NCBI GenBank assembly: GCA_016584495.1
Contig: WAID01000009.1
Location: 3,844,001-3,908,000 of the forward strand
DNA length: 64,000 nt
DNA from: Celoporthe dispersa
Lineage: Eukaryota; Ascomycota; Sordariomycetes; Diaporthales; Cryphonectriaceae
Direction of reading: 5' to 3'
A model generated the notes under the pieces. The model ran no database searches. It was not told where the DNA came from and was given only the letters and a program-made list of their open reading frames with translations. Below are positions 47,801 to 59,260 of the stretch, in pieces. The stretch's first letter is position 1. The number at the start of each line of letters is the position of its first letter. The position numbers were made by a program, and so were the translations under genes.

Positions 47801-48346
47801 TCAAATTGCGTCCATGGACGTCGACCTGGCGGGTCTCGTCGACTGTGACTCGGAAGATGTGGCTGATCGTCTTGTCGACCCATTCCTCGGGGGACTCAGT
47901 CGCGTTTCGCTTGGCGGGGGCCATGGTTGGTGCTGTGCCTGAAGTTGGCGTCGATCTTCCTGAGCCAACACCTAACTGTGTGAAAGGGTTTGAGGCTGCC
48001 GCAGCCGATGCACTGAATGCCGAGGGCGTGATGTTGATCTTGGTTCGCTTGGGCTCGGGCTCGCTTGCCTTTACAACACCAGGCGCTGGTGTTGTCGGAG
48101 TAGAGGTCGCAGGACTCTCTGATGTCGACTCGCCACCTTCTGTCTTCGGCTGGGCGGGCGCTGAGGACCCAAGCTTGGCAAGCCGACGCTGTCGGATCTA
48201 TATATCAAATATGTCAGCTTGCTAATCACTGGTGGCCCAAGTGAGGAGCTGCCAGAGGCGAGGGGCCGCTGAGCTAGCCATACCTGCTCCATCTTCTCCT
48301 TGTCAGGAGCATCTGGCATGCTGGGGGGCTGGTCGTTTGGATCCAT
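44892..48346 (-). CDS. UFD2: Ubiquitin conjugation factor E4 (UFD2), U-box
   Basis: Extends ubiquitin chains on substrates of the ubiquitin-fusion-degradation and ERAD pathways, working with Cdc48. Four exons in phase (48284-48346, 47521-48197, 47248-47461, 44892-47186) give 1082 residues, the normal length. The N-terminal disordered part (IRQRRLAKLGSSAPAQPK) precedes the Ufd2 core (PEEWVDKTISHIFRV, LFGRESNADHDTLVPYLLR, ALKLYSKFPVLLDALASHP, LDWFAYIMNQNHKRRA, YLCEPFMDSTFSKVDRID). The C-terminal U-box starts at about residue 1005 (PEEFEDPVMGILMTDPVILP, STIVQHLLSVELDPFTRVP). The tail is Ala/Lys-rich. No frame break is seen over 3.2 kb of coding sequence. The first exon is only 63 nt. Confidence 0.95.
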
Positions 48347-48796
48347 CTTGCTGTGCCCGCTCTGGAGGATTCGACGGCGTGGTTGGCGTGGAAGGATGGG
48401 TGCGGCGATGCAGAAGAAGCGCCCCTCAGTGAACGAGTGTTGTACGGAATCTGGTAGAACAGCCAGGGCTGATAAATGTCCTGCAGCCAAGACACCCGAG
48501 CTGCCAGCGCGGGCAGTCCTCCGTCATTGGTTTCGCTTAGTAAGCAGCAACACCCCTGTCGTCTAGAAATTGAGTGCCCTATGTACTACTACTTCTATTC
48601 GCCCTCACAAGGCAACTCGTGAGCAACAAATGGCGATGATACACTCTAGGGTTGTTTCTCTCCACCCAGGATATATTTGGATGCCTAGATTTATGGCTTG
48701 TATAAAGGCCTCAGTGCAAACCAGATGAGCGCCCAGTTTCCCTCCAACGCCAAAGCTCTCCCGCGTCACCTAAGAAACGGATCACTATAGATGTTA
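48347..48796. other. Short intergenic spacer UFD2-SEC6
   Basis: A 450-nt spacer between two minus-strand genes. It should hold the UFD2 promoter and the SEC6 3' UTR. No gene was seen. Confidence 0.35.
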
Positions 48797-51053
48797 TTAC
48801 TTGATCTTCCCCATGATGGTCTCCGGCCCTCTGTCCACCGTGATAGTTGCTGCCCTGCTCTTAACAGAATTCAGCATGCTCCTCTCGTAGTCGTCGCGCG
48901 ACTTCAGCACGGCCTCGACCCAGCCCAGCTGCAGGTCCCAGTACGTCTGCTTGAAGTTCTGGAAGACATCCGGAATCGCCTCCTTGGGCTGGGTCAGCAG
49001 CTCCAGGAAATACTCGGTCGCCCGCCACGTCCCCTTGATCGCCTCGCCCACGTCTGGTCTTTCCAGCTGGTCGAAAAACTCGAACGCTGCAGATAGGTCC
49101 TCGAATAGCTTATCGGGGAAAGGCTCTGCGCGCTTGAACTTGGCCCCCTTGTTGCGCACCGACGACAGGTAGCGAACGAGCAGCTCGTCTGCGAATATCT
49201 CCACGAATATGTCAATGATGCTGTAGTGCAGCACCATTTTGTAGTCCTCGACATAGTCCTGGAACGTCACGATGATCTGCTTCATCACTTGGTTGCCGTA
49301 CCATCTAGGCGTGAAGAAGTCGCCCATGACGGCCTTAAAGTCGACGGCGAAGATGAGGTGTGCAAACTTGGTGATGCACCATGTGCTGAAATCCACGTAT
49401 CCGTCGCGGAGGGATGCAACCTCCGCTTCTGCCCGCTCCATGTACTGCGGCGACACCATGGGCTCAAGCTTCTGTCTGAATCCTGTCAGGTAGGCGGAAC
49501 GTCCTTCCTCCCTCATTGTCGTCGATGCAGGCAATCTGATCGTTGGCGGTTGCAACCAGCCAGTCGTGGAGCGTCTGGAAGCCCTCGAGCTCGGGTTCCT
49601 TTCCGGTCTCATACCGCAGGGCCTCCTCCTCCAGCATCTTCTGCCAGTTCTGCTGTCTTTGTCGCAGTCTCATGAACATAGCATCGACCACGCCCTCGAC
49701 AACGTCTGTGCGCTGGGAGCTTGCTGCGCCGTCGAGCTGTTCCCGCAGCATCCTCCACATGTCGACAAGATTCTTGGTGCGAAAGTATCCGTACTCGTCT
49801 GCATCCAGATTCCCGCCCTCGACGTTGCGATTGACAAAGTCTTTCCTTTCTTGCGCGAAGATCCGGTCCATCCACTCGTCCAGAAATTTGATGATAACCG
49901 ACTGGAAGTCTCGCACTAGCTCCGCTTCTCTGTTGTCGATGACGTGAGGTGTGAGCTGATCTTCTGTCAAGCCCAGCTTCCTCATCTTCTTGTAGTATTT
50001 TTCTGGCCAGTTGATGACCTCGAGGGCGTTTTGAGAGCTGCGGTCGGGGTCGTCCACGATTCCAATGAGGAAGTCGTGCATCAATTGGTGGTATATCTGC
50101 GCGTATGTCTTGAAAGTCTTCCACTTCTTCGGCATCAACGGAACCATGCCGATTCTCACGGCGTTGAGGTCGTTGAAGTACCACTTCATGATCTTGTCCA
50201 GCTGGCTCGGATCGGCCAGGAACTCCTCCCGGCTTGCATCGAATTGTGATTTCGCGTATACCTTGACTGCTTCCAAAAACTTCTCTTTATATCCACGCAC
50301 CGTCTTGGCCCCGTCTGTTATGCTCTGGAAGCGTGTCGCCATTTCCTTGTGGTCCTTCAGCGCCTCTTGCAGGGCCAGCACCCTCTGGTCGCTCTTCTCT
50401 TCGGCTTCGATGATGATTGCGAAGCGCACGACCAGGCCGTTGGTCTCCGAGGTCACCAGATTGATCAGACTCATCGCGATCAGGTTGATGTTCTCGTCGA
50501 ACCACCCAATCGCCCCGTCCAGCCTCTCAAAGTAATCCTCCAGCGTCGACTGCAGGTCCCGCTCGCCCGTCCGCTGTATCTGCTCGATCGCATCGTCGCG
50601 TATGTTCCGCAGCTGTGTAAGCTCGTAGTGTATGGGGAGCAGGTTCGGCATGTTCTCCTGATCCGCCTCGTCCTCCCTCAGCATGTTCTCGACGCCCGTC
50701 AGCCGGTCGTTGAACATCTCGAGGTTTTTGCGCATCTCCTCGACGGCGCCGAAGTTCCGGTGCGCCTGCGACACGATATTGATGGTCTTGAAGTCCTTGA
50801 TCATGTTCTGCGACTCGGCGCACAGCTTGTCGATCTTCATCATCTCCTCCTTGATCTGCTGCACGGCCTTCTGGCCCTCCGACAGACCGTTCATACCAGA
50901 CTGCGTCGTCTCGAGCTGCTCGCGCAGGCCGCTACGGAGCTGAGCGTCGACCGCGCCCTTCTTGCGCATGAATTCCTGCTTCAGCGCTGTGATCTTGTCG
51001 AGGTCGTCGGGGATCCGGAGGAGCTCCGAGAGCTTGACCTGGGCCGCGTCCAT
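48797..51053 (-). CDS. SEC6: Exocyst complex subunit SEC6, one frame break
   Basis: Subunit of the exocyst that tethers secretory vesicles at the plasma membrane, needed for hyphal tip growth. Single exon of about 752 codons, the usual length. It begins MDAAQVKLSELLRIPDDLDK, with the N-terminal coiled coil (QKAVQQIKEEMMKIDKL, MIKDFKTINIVSQAHRNF), and continues through WFDENINLIAMSLINLV and VINWPEKYYKKMRKLGLTED to ANDQIACIDDNE. There it shifts frame to RSAYLTGFRQKLEPMVS and goes on through FAVDFKAVMGDFFTPRWYG to the end, TVDRGPETIMGKIK. The break lies at the CCC run 49510-49512, where the coding strand has one G too many. SEC6 is essential in yeasts and filamentous fungi, so a real frameshift here would be hard to tolerate. 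Confidence 0.93.
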
Positions 51054-52857
51054 TGCGATTTTGGGCGAGAGAGAAGTGTGCCGCTCTGGCAGAAGTCTTG
51101 TGGCTTTTACACCATTTCTTAGAGCGATGACAAGATGGAAAGAGGAATGCTGGCTGCAGACCTGGTCGCGTAGAGTGGTAACGCTGTCTCAAGTGATGGG
51201 TTGACGTCCCAGGTAGCACTGCGATGCCCCTTGAACCAGAACCCCTGCAGGCCGGCCCCCACATTGACATGTGAGCTGCAAGTATTGTGGCATATACCCG
51301 CTATAGCGGTAAACCCCGGTTACTTCATTCCATATTGTCAAAACGGACATAACGTCCTCCTCGACAGACTCAAATACTTTACCCGGCCACGCGGCACTAC
51401 CAGTTGGCCTATGGATAACTTCCTCTGCTAAGTTTCTCAATCAAAATTCTTATTCGTGAAAATAAGACAACGTCGCAAAGCCTATAGTCTAACCCCAGTA
51501 CAGAAATGACATTGGGCAAATCACCGTACGAGGCCTTCTGCAACAACAGGCAGACAGCACTAACAGCTAGATTGCAATTACCATCGCTTGGGGGCCTCGG
51601 AAAACGCTCCATTCTGCCAAGGAAGGCGGTGGAAGAAGCTCGGCTCCGAATGCTTGATTTCGTCCGGCCGGTATGGATCGTCTAAAGCTGGTAGGTCGCA
51701 CCGCTAATCACTCTGGTACCTAGATGAGCGAGTTCGACAGTTGTGTTCACCGCTGGCCGTGGCTGTGTGGCTACTAGAGGCTTAACGACCGTGAGTGTAA
51801 CTGAGGGCTGACGGTGGTGGCAGGCCGTGATCTTGTCGAGAGCCCCCCAACCCGGCTCTCTGGCCTCGACCCAACAATACATATGCATTCTTCGAAAGCA
51901 AACACCCCTCCTCTAAACCATCATCGTTTTCTTGTTTTTATTCTTTGACCATCCTGTTCTCGAGACCCCGGGACCCGACACAAGCACACCCTATCCAATC
52001 ATCGAGACAACGAAATCTCCGTACTCCTGCCCTGGAAGAGTTGAATCCCTGAGGTTGTGGGTGGTAAAATCAGACCACTGCTTCATGATCTCTCCGTCGA
52101 GAATATTATCCATACTTGGGAGCTTCAACCGCTACTTGGCCACATCCTTTGGCTTGTGATGATTGTGGGCAGTCTGTTAATTGCACAGAACGGTACCATC
52201 CTGGCGTCTAGCCCTTGCAGTTTCCTTAAATGCCACCGCCGTCGCATATTCGCTGGCACGGTAGGGGAAGAAGAGGCGTTGGAAACACCCACAGACCTTT
52301 CTTCCTCTATGTCGCAACGGTCTGTCGTGCTGTGCTCACAATATGCCAGAGACTTCTCTTTAGCATTCTGAGTATTGTCACGGGCGTGGCGACCGTTATG
52401 AGGGTTCTAGAGATCGCCGCATTTCGTCATCTCTCAGGTCACGTATGGTGTTGTGGGCAGTGGCTGGCTGGCTTCCTACTGACTCGGATTGGCTCTGAAT
52501 CCCATTTCATGAATTCTCGGGAATTTTGTAACTCTTCATTATGCAGAGCACCAAGTATTTCTGGGCCTTCAAACATTTGCAATGATGATCCTCTCGATCT
52601 TGTCTTCATTTGACTTCATGAGACCTGAATTCTTGTAATGATAGCCTTTTCTCTGGAGTTGACCAGCCCATCTTCCCATCTTCGCTCTCTTTTGTCGACA
52701 AATTGCGAAATCCTGGTCCCATCTGTTCAACCTGTTCCCATTCTCCCCTCCCCCCCTCTTGCCAACAGCTGCTCAGCTGCTCAGCTCCATATCTTTCCCT
52801 TCAGAACGGCTCTTCCAGGCCATCTGGCTAGACCGTACACACCTGCTAGCCATCATA
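51054..52857. other. 1.8-kb intergenic region, no gene seen
   Basis: The SEC6 promoter should lie at its left end. The remainder has only short ORFs on both strands with no coding character. Confidence 0.35.
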
Positions 52858-53898
52858 TCATCTACAGAACTCAGTACCAGAGTCTGCATTGTCGATCCAG
52901 CGGATGAGGGCCTCTGTGGTAGGGTTCTGCTGACGTAGCTGAGCAAAAGTGACTACCTCTGCTGGTTGGGCAGCCTCACTTGCCGACTCGAGGGTGTCGT
53001 CCTGAGACATGATGGTCCCGCCCCAGAGTTGATGGGAGGGAGAGCCACAAGCATCGGATGAGACCCGATCAACCTCACAGAGAGGCTTTGCTTGTGGAAC
53101 GGGCCAGGCACAGCCTCCATGGCGTGTGTAGGTCTTGCCATGCCGAGAAGCAGCTCTGTAGCTTTCTCGAAACTCTGAGATAGAGGGCCACCTCAGCCCC
53201 TTATCCTGCGCCGCTGGAGTCTTGATGGGGACGGAGTTGGGGTTGGTAGTCGGGGCAGTGTGAGCGGCCTGGGCCCCATTGCCGCTCTTCTCTGGGCGTA
53301 TCGCCGCCTCCCGTCCTTGGATATTCCCCTTGAGCAGCTCGGCCTTTCGCAGTACGGCGTCTTGTCGAGCTTTGACGTACTCGGAGATGTTCCTAGGGAG
53401 GTACGGCGACTTCCCAAACCCCAGGTGGCCGGCAGCCTCCTTCATGCGCGCGAATTGGACGCGCAGCTTCTCCTCTTCGCTCATCCAAGTTGTTGAACTG
53501 GTCCAGGAGCCATCACCGCCATAGGGCTCGGGGTATGCTTTCTCGTTGTCGTAAGGGGGTCTGACCGCGCTGGAGAGGGTGGGATCTTTGCTCGTGGTGC
53601 CTTGGGTGGGGGCAGCACGATGCCTCGAGTTGTCAACTTGGGTAATTCTGCCAAAAAAAAAAAAAAAGTCAGCTCCATATCCCCTTGAGAAAGCAATTAC
53701 AACAACACAATAATGCAAGGGTATGATGTCCGTGTCGCGTTGTGGGTAGTATGGCTAAGGCCTAAAGTTGACGCGTCCTGGGTGATTGAATGGCCCTGCT
53801 TACAGGTTGGAAGATGCCCGACGAGAACTGCTTGTGGCCACCTCTCTCATAGCACGAGGAGCACTTGGAGGTGTCTTCTTGAAAGGAACATCTGACAT
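52858..53898 (-). CDS. Unknown soluble protein, 294 aa
   Basis: Exons 53804-53898 and 52858-53647 join in phase (156-nt intron, with a 15-T pyrimidine tract before the acceptor). The start MSDVPFKKTPPSAPRAMREV lies 44 nt downstream of an A/T-rich flank. The middle contains a charged block (EEEKLRVQFARMKEAAGHLG, RNISEYVKARQDAVLRKAEL) and the C-terminus ends VVTFAQLRQQNPTTEALIRW plus an acidic tail. Without the intron the second exon opens with a Phe run translated from the poly-T tract, which supports the spliced model. No domain is recognised; the family is probably limited to related fungi. Confidence 0.6.
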
Positions 53899-56800
53899 CT
53901 TGGTAGTGTTGATGAGGTTGTAGCAAGATGGTCAATCAATGCTGGGGCTGTTTGAATAATGCTTGAACAAGAAAGACTTGTTTGTTTTCAGAGGACTCAG
54001 ATTGCGCATGAGAGAGCGACATCTGATAGTTGAGGCTTGCAATTTCTTTCTACCTGATAGTGAATTGAGGCCCACTCGATATGTGAAGTGAAGCCACAAT
54101 TGTGGTCTGCACAATGTCTAACAAATTTGTAGGTGGTTCTGTCTACCCATCAGAACTTGAACGGATATTCTATCTCTTCTAAAGCCATTCTTGGTTCTTG
54201 AACTATTATATTTTCATATTTTCATCATGATTTAGTATATTCTAGGTTCTTGGGTGTCTCTCACATCCAACAACAGCAAATATAGCTTTGTATGCCTCAC
54301 TTTGTGATACAAGGTGGAGTTCTCATAAGAACAAACAATCCTGCAGACAAGTACATAGAGTACTCAAGTAAGCTTCAGGCTGCTTTGGTCTTAACTTTTC
54401 ACATGTTTCTGTTTGATTGTACTTCAGTGCTTATTAATGCAAGTCTCGATGCTGGAAAATTCCTTCTTGGCTATGGCATCAATGTGTACTTGCCAGGTCA
54501 AGGCAGCATGTTTCATTACTTTTTCCACAGAAAGAGACTGACAGCCAAGAATCAGCATCTCAGGTTGATAGATAAACATGGAATGCAATAATTAAGTCTC
54601 AAAGTGGAACCATGTCATTGGGTGGTGCCTGGTCCTACGTATCATAAGCTCTGAATTCTGATATTGAGCCAGCTTATTTTGTGACTGTGATGTCAAAGGA
54701 CTCGTAAGGAATGATTAATTTGGCTTATCTGGTGTAGTTTGGCGAGCTGGTTGGGTTTACCCAACAGGATTTACTCAATCGCTTCGCTTCGGCAATTGTA
54801 ATGGACGTGTTGAGATCTGTACCAGAAGGCGGGCCTCTATGAAGTAGCTATTGTGTGGGACCAAAGCCGAGCGTAACCAGCACATAAGTCCTACTTCTAA
54901 CGCCGTCCTGGATAGAGAGATCCGTATAGCCCATGGATTTGCAATTGAGGAAGAACCCCTGGCGAATCATCAATTCCGAACTTGGGGAAGATGAAAGACC
55001 TCGCGGTCTTGCCGTCCTAGACGTATTTTTGGCCAGATACCTATCAATGGTGTGAAGCCATTCCTTCCCGACAGCTGCCAGGTTGATGAGGAATCGATAT
55101 TTGGATTAAGGCTCGATTTAGCAGACAGGATCATGAAGGGGCCCTCAGTCTAGCCTGCATGCGCAGGAATATTGCCGGCGAGCCGCCTGCACCCGTCGGG
55201 CATGACACTCCCCAAGAATAAATCCCACGTGGGCCGGACAAGCATATGGGTAGACGCTGCAGATTTGATAAGGTATAGCTTAAATCCTCCAGACGGAAGG
55301 GGTGCCAGCGGAGAATCAGACTACAGGTTCTGGGAGCCACACCGTGATCAGAGCATCTGAGACGAAGCCTTGTCCGAATATGCAGCGGTAACTTCTTGAA
55401 CATGACTACCATATTTGGCCTTGTGAAGAGAGGTCTTGCTTTGACTTGGGACTCAAGATCATCTTTCCATTATTTTTTCCACTACCTCGTCAGCTGCCAG
55501 CGGACATACATCAAGATGTCCGATTTAGAGCCCGTATAATTAATTGCTCGGTAAGCCCCAGCGAATCCGACCGGTTTGGAGGCCCGGGGGGACTGTTTTT
55601 AGAGTCTCACCTCGCCGCCTATCTTACCGTATGTGGACGATGGCTTATATGTTATTGGCTAGTTTTTTTTTTTGTCGTGGGCCTACCGGGTAGGCCCTGT
55701 CACTCTCTTAACAGTGCAGTGCCCTTCACAGTATTGTAGGTTACCTAAATACCTGCAATTATGCACTCTATGCGCACAGCCAGACAGCATATGTCAGTCA
55801 TGCGTATTTTGTAATGTGTATACTATAGAAATGTCCTGCTATTGATGCATTATTCGTATCAAGGGCCGAGACGTGGAGGGGGAAAACGACCACGCGTGGC
55901 CGTTTCGCTATTCTTATTAATCGGCCCAGGGGTAATCAAAATGCTCACTTGAACATTGACAAAGAGATTACGTGGACAAATCTATAGGTGCCAAATGCGG
56001 CGTCTTCCTTTGATAGAGATCTGACACCCCTACCCTGCAGGACGAATCACAATATGCTGACGAGAGAGGGCAGATAGAGAGAGGGCATGGCTCGGTAGCA
56101 CAAAATAGTTTCCTACCTATGTCTGGTATGGAGGATTCTTACCTGCATGAAACGTAGACACACACGCAAGGATCCGCTTGCACTGTAGCTATGTGATCGT
56201 CTCATGCTCTAAAGTGAGCGGTAAGCTTACAGGGCCTGGCAAGCTGCTTACCTGACCAGAAATCAAGAGCCACAGGCCCTATCCCAAGTTTAAGGTCTCG
56301 GGATCGAGGCCGTAATCCATCGGGCCCTTGAAATAGCCCCAGGCAAGGCACCTACAACAATACCATGTCGGAAAAATTCCATTTCGGCCAGTCTACCCGG
56401 GCCCCCGAGCCGCATTGCCCAGCCTCAAAACCTTCAACGATGGCCCAGGGGTGTTTGGCTAGCGGAATTACGCCCTGCCCCCGAGCAGGTGGGCTACCCT
56501 TACCCCAGACGAGGGGGGAGGACTGCCGGCTGAGGATCTGTCTGTCTGCATACCCAGGAAGAAGGGGCTGTGGGCGTCGAAGGATGGCGGCCCGCACCAC
56601 GCAAACGCACTTTAAGTATGGCATCGAGCTTTTGGGAATCTGACACACGACGCGACGCGCCATCGCGGCCGCTAGGACGGCTTGTCAGCTTCAAGAGGTC
56701 CTCGCCGGCCATTGTCCGGCCAAGAGAAGCTCCTTCGGCAGGGAGGACAAGCCCAAGGGCTGGGTGTGGGAGCAGATAACCCTCAATACTAGACGCCCGC

Positions 56801-57065
56801 ACAAGTGATGCCGTGTCTCCCGAATATATAACCAAGCTCTTGGCTGTTGCGATGTCATCAACAAATCCACTCACTCCATCATCACTCACCTCATCCACTC
56901 TCCACCCTTTTCCTTTGGTCAGTTTTACTTCGGCTTCTGCGCTGGTCGCTTACAGCGGATACCCTTTATTTCCTTGGGCGTTGTCCAGTCTCTTCTTTTT
57001 CTTTGCATCTTGCATCACCATCAACCAGTCTCGAGTTTAGCCCGTTCCTTGACTAAATCATCAAG
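53899..57065. other. 3.2-kb gene-poor region upstream of the repeat precursor
   Basis: The longest stretch without a supported gene. From 53930 to 54720 it is A/T-rich. An open frame at 54292-54591 (plus) has no recognisable homology and unusual composition, so I do not call it. From 54720 to 56350 the DNA is mixed, with many stops. From 56350 onward it becomes more G/C-rich and leads into the promoter of the repeat gene. No transposon ends were recognised. Confidence 0.4.
56825..56831 (+). promoter_or_regulatory. TATA box of the repeat precursor gene
   Basis: TATATAA lies 241 nt upstream of the ATG at 57066. It is followed by a C/T-rich leader typical of highly expressed fungal secreted proteins. 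Confidence 0.5.
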
Positions 57066-58771
57066 ATGCGTTTCTTCACTATTACTACGGCTCTCTTCGC
57101 CGCTGTCGCCGTCGCGGCCCCGAGCAAGCACGAGCACGGTGGCAAGACAGAGCACTCTGGCAAGAAGGGACACCACGGTGCAACGGCACACCACGGTTCC
57201 AAGGCACACGCTCGTAGCGAGGTCGATCCCCGGTTCTCCTTCGGTGACCTCCTCAAGGACGGCGAGAGTGTCATCAGCAGCATCCTCAAGCAGCGTGATG
57301 AGGGTCTGGATGCGCGGTTCTCCTTCTCTGACCTCATTCAGGACGGCGAGAACGTCATCGGCAGTATCCTCAAGCAGCGTGACGAGGGTCTGGACGCCCG
57401 CTTCTCCTTCTCTGACCTCCTCAAGGACGGTGAGAGCGTCATCGGCAGCATCCTCAAGCAGCGTGATGAGGGTCTGGATGCGCGGTTCTCCTTCTCTGAC
57501 CTCATTCAGGACGGCGAGAACGTCATCGGCAGTATCCTCAAGCAGCGTGACGAGGGTCTGGACGCCCGCTTCTCTTTTTCTGACCTCCTCAAGGATGGTG
57601 AGAGCGTCCTGGGTAGCATACTGAAGCGTGACGAAGGTCTGGATGCCCGCTTCTCCTTCTCTGACCTCCTCAAGGATGGTGAGAGCGTTCTGGGTAGCAT
57701 CCTGAAGCGTGATGAGGGCCTGGATGCGCGGTTCTCCTTCTCTGACCTCCTCAAGGATGGTGAGAGCGTTCTGGGTAGCATCCTGAAGCGTGATGAGGGC
57801 CTGGATGCGCGGTTCTCCTTCTCTGACCTCCTCCACGACGGCGAGAGTGTCATCAGCAGCATCCTCAAGCAGCGTGATGAGGGTCTGGATGCGCGCTTCT
57901 CCTTCTCTGATCTCATTCAGGACGGCGAGAACGTCATCGGCAGCATCCTCAAGCGCGAGCCTGAGCCTGAGCCCAAGGGTCACGGCAAGCATGCTGGTGG
58001 CAAGTCCGGCCACCACGGTGCCAAGCACGGCGGCGCCACCCAGCACGGCGCAACTACTGCCCACTCCAGCGCCATGCAGGCCCGCTTCAGCATCGGCGAT
58101 ATCCTGAAGGACGTCGAGAGCATCCTCAAGCGCGAGAACACCCTGTACGAGCCCATCGACCGCATCCTGCCCCGCGACAGCCTTGACGCCCGCTTCTCCT
58201 TCTCCGATATCATCCAAGACGGCGAGAGCATTCTCTCCAGTGTCCTGAAGCGCGACGGTCTGGACGCTCGCTTCAGCTTCGGCGACATCATCAAGGACGT
58301 CGAGAACATCCTGAAGCGTGACGGCCTTGACGCCCGTTTCTCCTTCTCCGATATCATCCAAGACGGCGAGAACGTCCTCTCCAGCATCCTCAAGCGCGGT
58401 GAGCAGCTCGACACTCGCTTCAGTATCGGCGATATCATCAAGGATGTTGAGGGCATTCTGAAGCGCGACAACGGCCTGGACGCCCGCTTCTCCTTCTCTG
58501 ACCTGCTCCAGGACGGTGAGAGCGTCCTCTCTAGCATCCTCCGCCGCGACGGTCTGGATGCCCGCTTCTCCTTCTCCGATCTGCTCAAGGATGGCGAGAG
58601 CGTCATCTCTAGCATCCTGAGGCGCGATGGCCTTGATGCTCGCTTCTCCTTCTCTGACCTCCTGAAGGACGGTGAGAGTGTCATCTCCAGCATCCTCCGA
58701 CGCGGTGACGCGCTCGATGCCCGCTTTCTCCTTCAACGACATCCTCAGCGATGTCGAGAGCATTCTGTAAG
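57066..58771 (+). CDS. Secreted tandem-repeat protein, candidate Kex2-processed peptide precursor (frame break near end)
   Basis: A signal peptide (MRFFTITTALFAAVAVAAPS) leads into a His/Gly/Lys-rich segment (GKKGHHGATAHHGSKAH). About 18 related units follow, each close to DARFSFSDLLKDGESVLSSI and ending ILK-(Q)R or ILRR. Nine units (57225-57956) precede a second His/Gly-rich spacer (GHGKHAGGKSGHHGAKHGG) and nine follow it. Early joints read KQRDEGL; later ones are dibasic, KRDEGL, KRDGL or RRDGL, fitting Kex2-type cleavage in the late secretory path. Two unit types occur: long (SDLLKDGESVISSIL) and short (GDIIKDVENIL). There are no Cys and no anchor. The last unit loses frame at the TTT run 58735-58737; the other frame ends in SFNDILSDVESIL with TAA at 58769-58771. 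I recognise no described family. It could yield short amphipathic peptides, or be an unprocessed structural protein. Confidence 0.85.
57225..58771 (+). repeat. Coding tandem repeats of 84/81 nt and shorter
   Basis: Units start at 57225, 57309, 57393, 57477 and 57561, then 57642, 57723, 57804 and 57888. The period is 84 nt when the joint is KQR and 81 nt when it is KR. Several neighbouring copies are nearly identical at the DNA level, a sign of recent duplication or gene conversion. Units after the spacer (from about 58080) are more diverged, and some are shortened by four or five codons. Confidence 0.9.
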
Positions 58772-59260
58772 CGTCAGGTTCCTTCACGGCTGAGAAGGGG
58801 GGTCTTTTTTTTTTTCTTTCCTTCCCGTTCCACCTTGTTATCAGAGTCTTTGGCTGCGGGCGTTTGGGGTGATGGATTCAAAGAGGCATAACATCTAGGC
58901 TTTCTTTTGTAGGGTGGGCTGGCGGTCGGTGGTTTTGAATAGTCCTGCATATTGTTTTGAGAGTATTAGTAGCAAGGGGCGCATCATGATGAAGCTGAAG
59001 GCGGGACTTTCAGATGAGTGTACGATCAGTATAATTGACCTGATACGCTCCTTGCAATACAATCTAGAGTTTGGACTTTTGATTTCGAATCTCGTCAGTC
59101 TGCGCTCCATGTCACAGCTCGCCTTCCTTGAGAAGCTTCGACGGGTAATATTGGCTTACTATCATTCAAGTACACATCATTTATTGAGGCAATGAATTGG
59201 ATGCGGACAATGGCGTCCTGTTGCTCTCTTGTGGGTCAAGAAGCTGAATTCTTGGCACAC
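58772..59260. other. 3' flanks of convergent genes
   Basis: A 490-nt spacer between the 3' ends of the repeat gene and the oxidoreductase gene. A T-rich tract just after the repeat-gene stop (58804-58822) may aid 3'-end formation. No gene was seen. Confidence 0.35.

Noticed and set aside
54292..54591. 99-codon plus-strand ORF in the A/T-rich region
   Set aside because: It has no signal peptide, introns, homology or promoter signs; its length is compatible with chance.
57066..58771. Assignment of the repeat precursor to the dikaritin (ustiloxin-type) RiPP class
   Set aside because: No DUF3328/UstY-like, tyrosinase or other tailoring gene lies in the window, and the repeat core lacks a Tyr-containing short peptide typical of that class.
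57021..58787. 588-codon open frame on the minus strand opposite the repeat gene
   Set aside because: It is the mirror of the plus-strand repeats, whose codon use leaves no stops in that antisense frame. It lacks a signal peptide or sensible composition, and the sense strand has a clear signal peptide, TATA box and leader.
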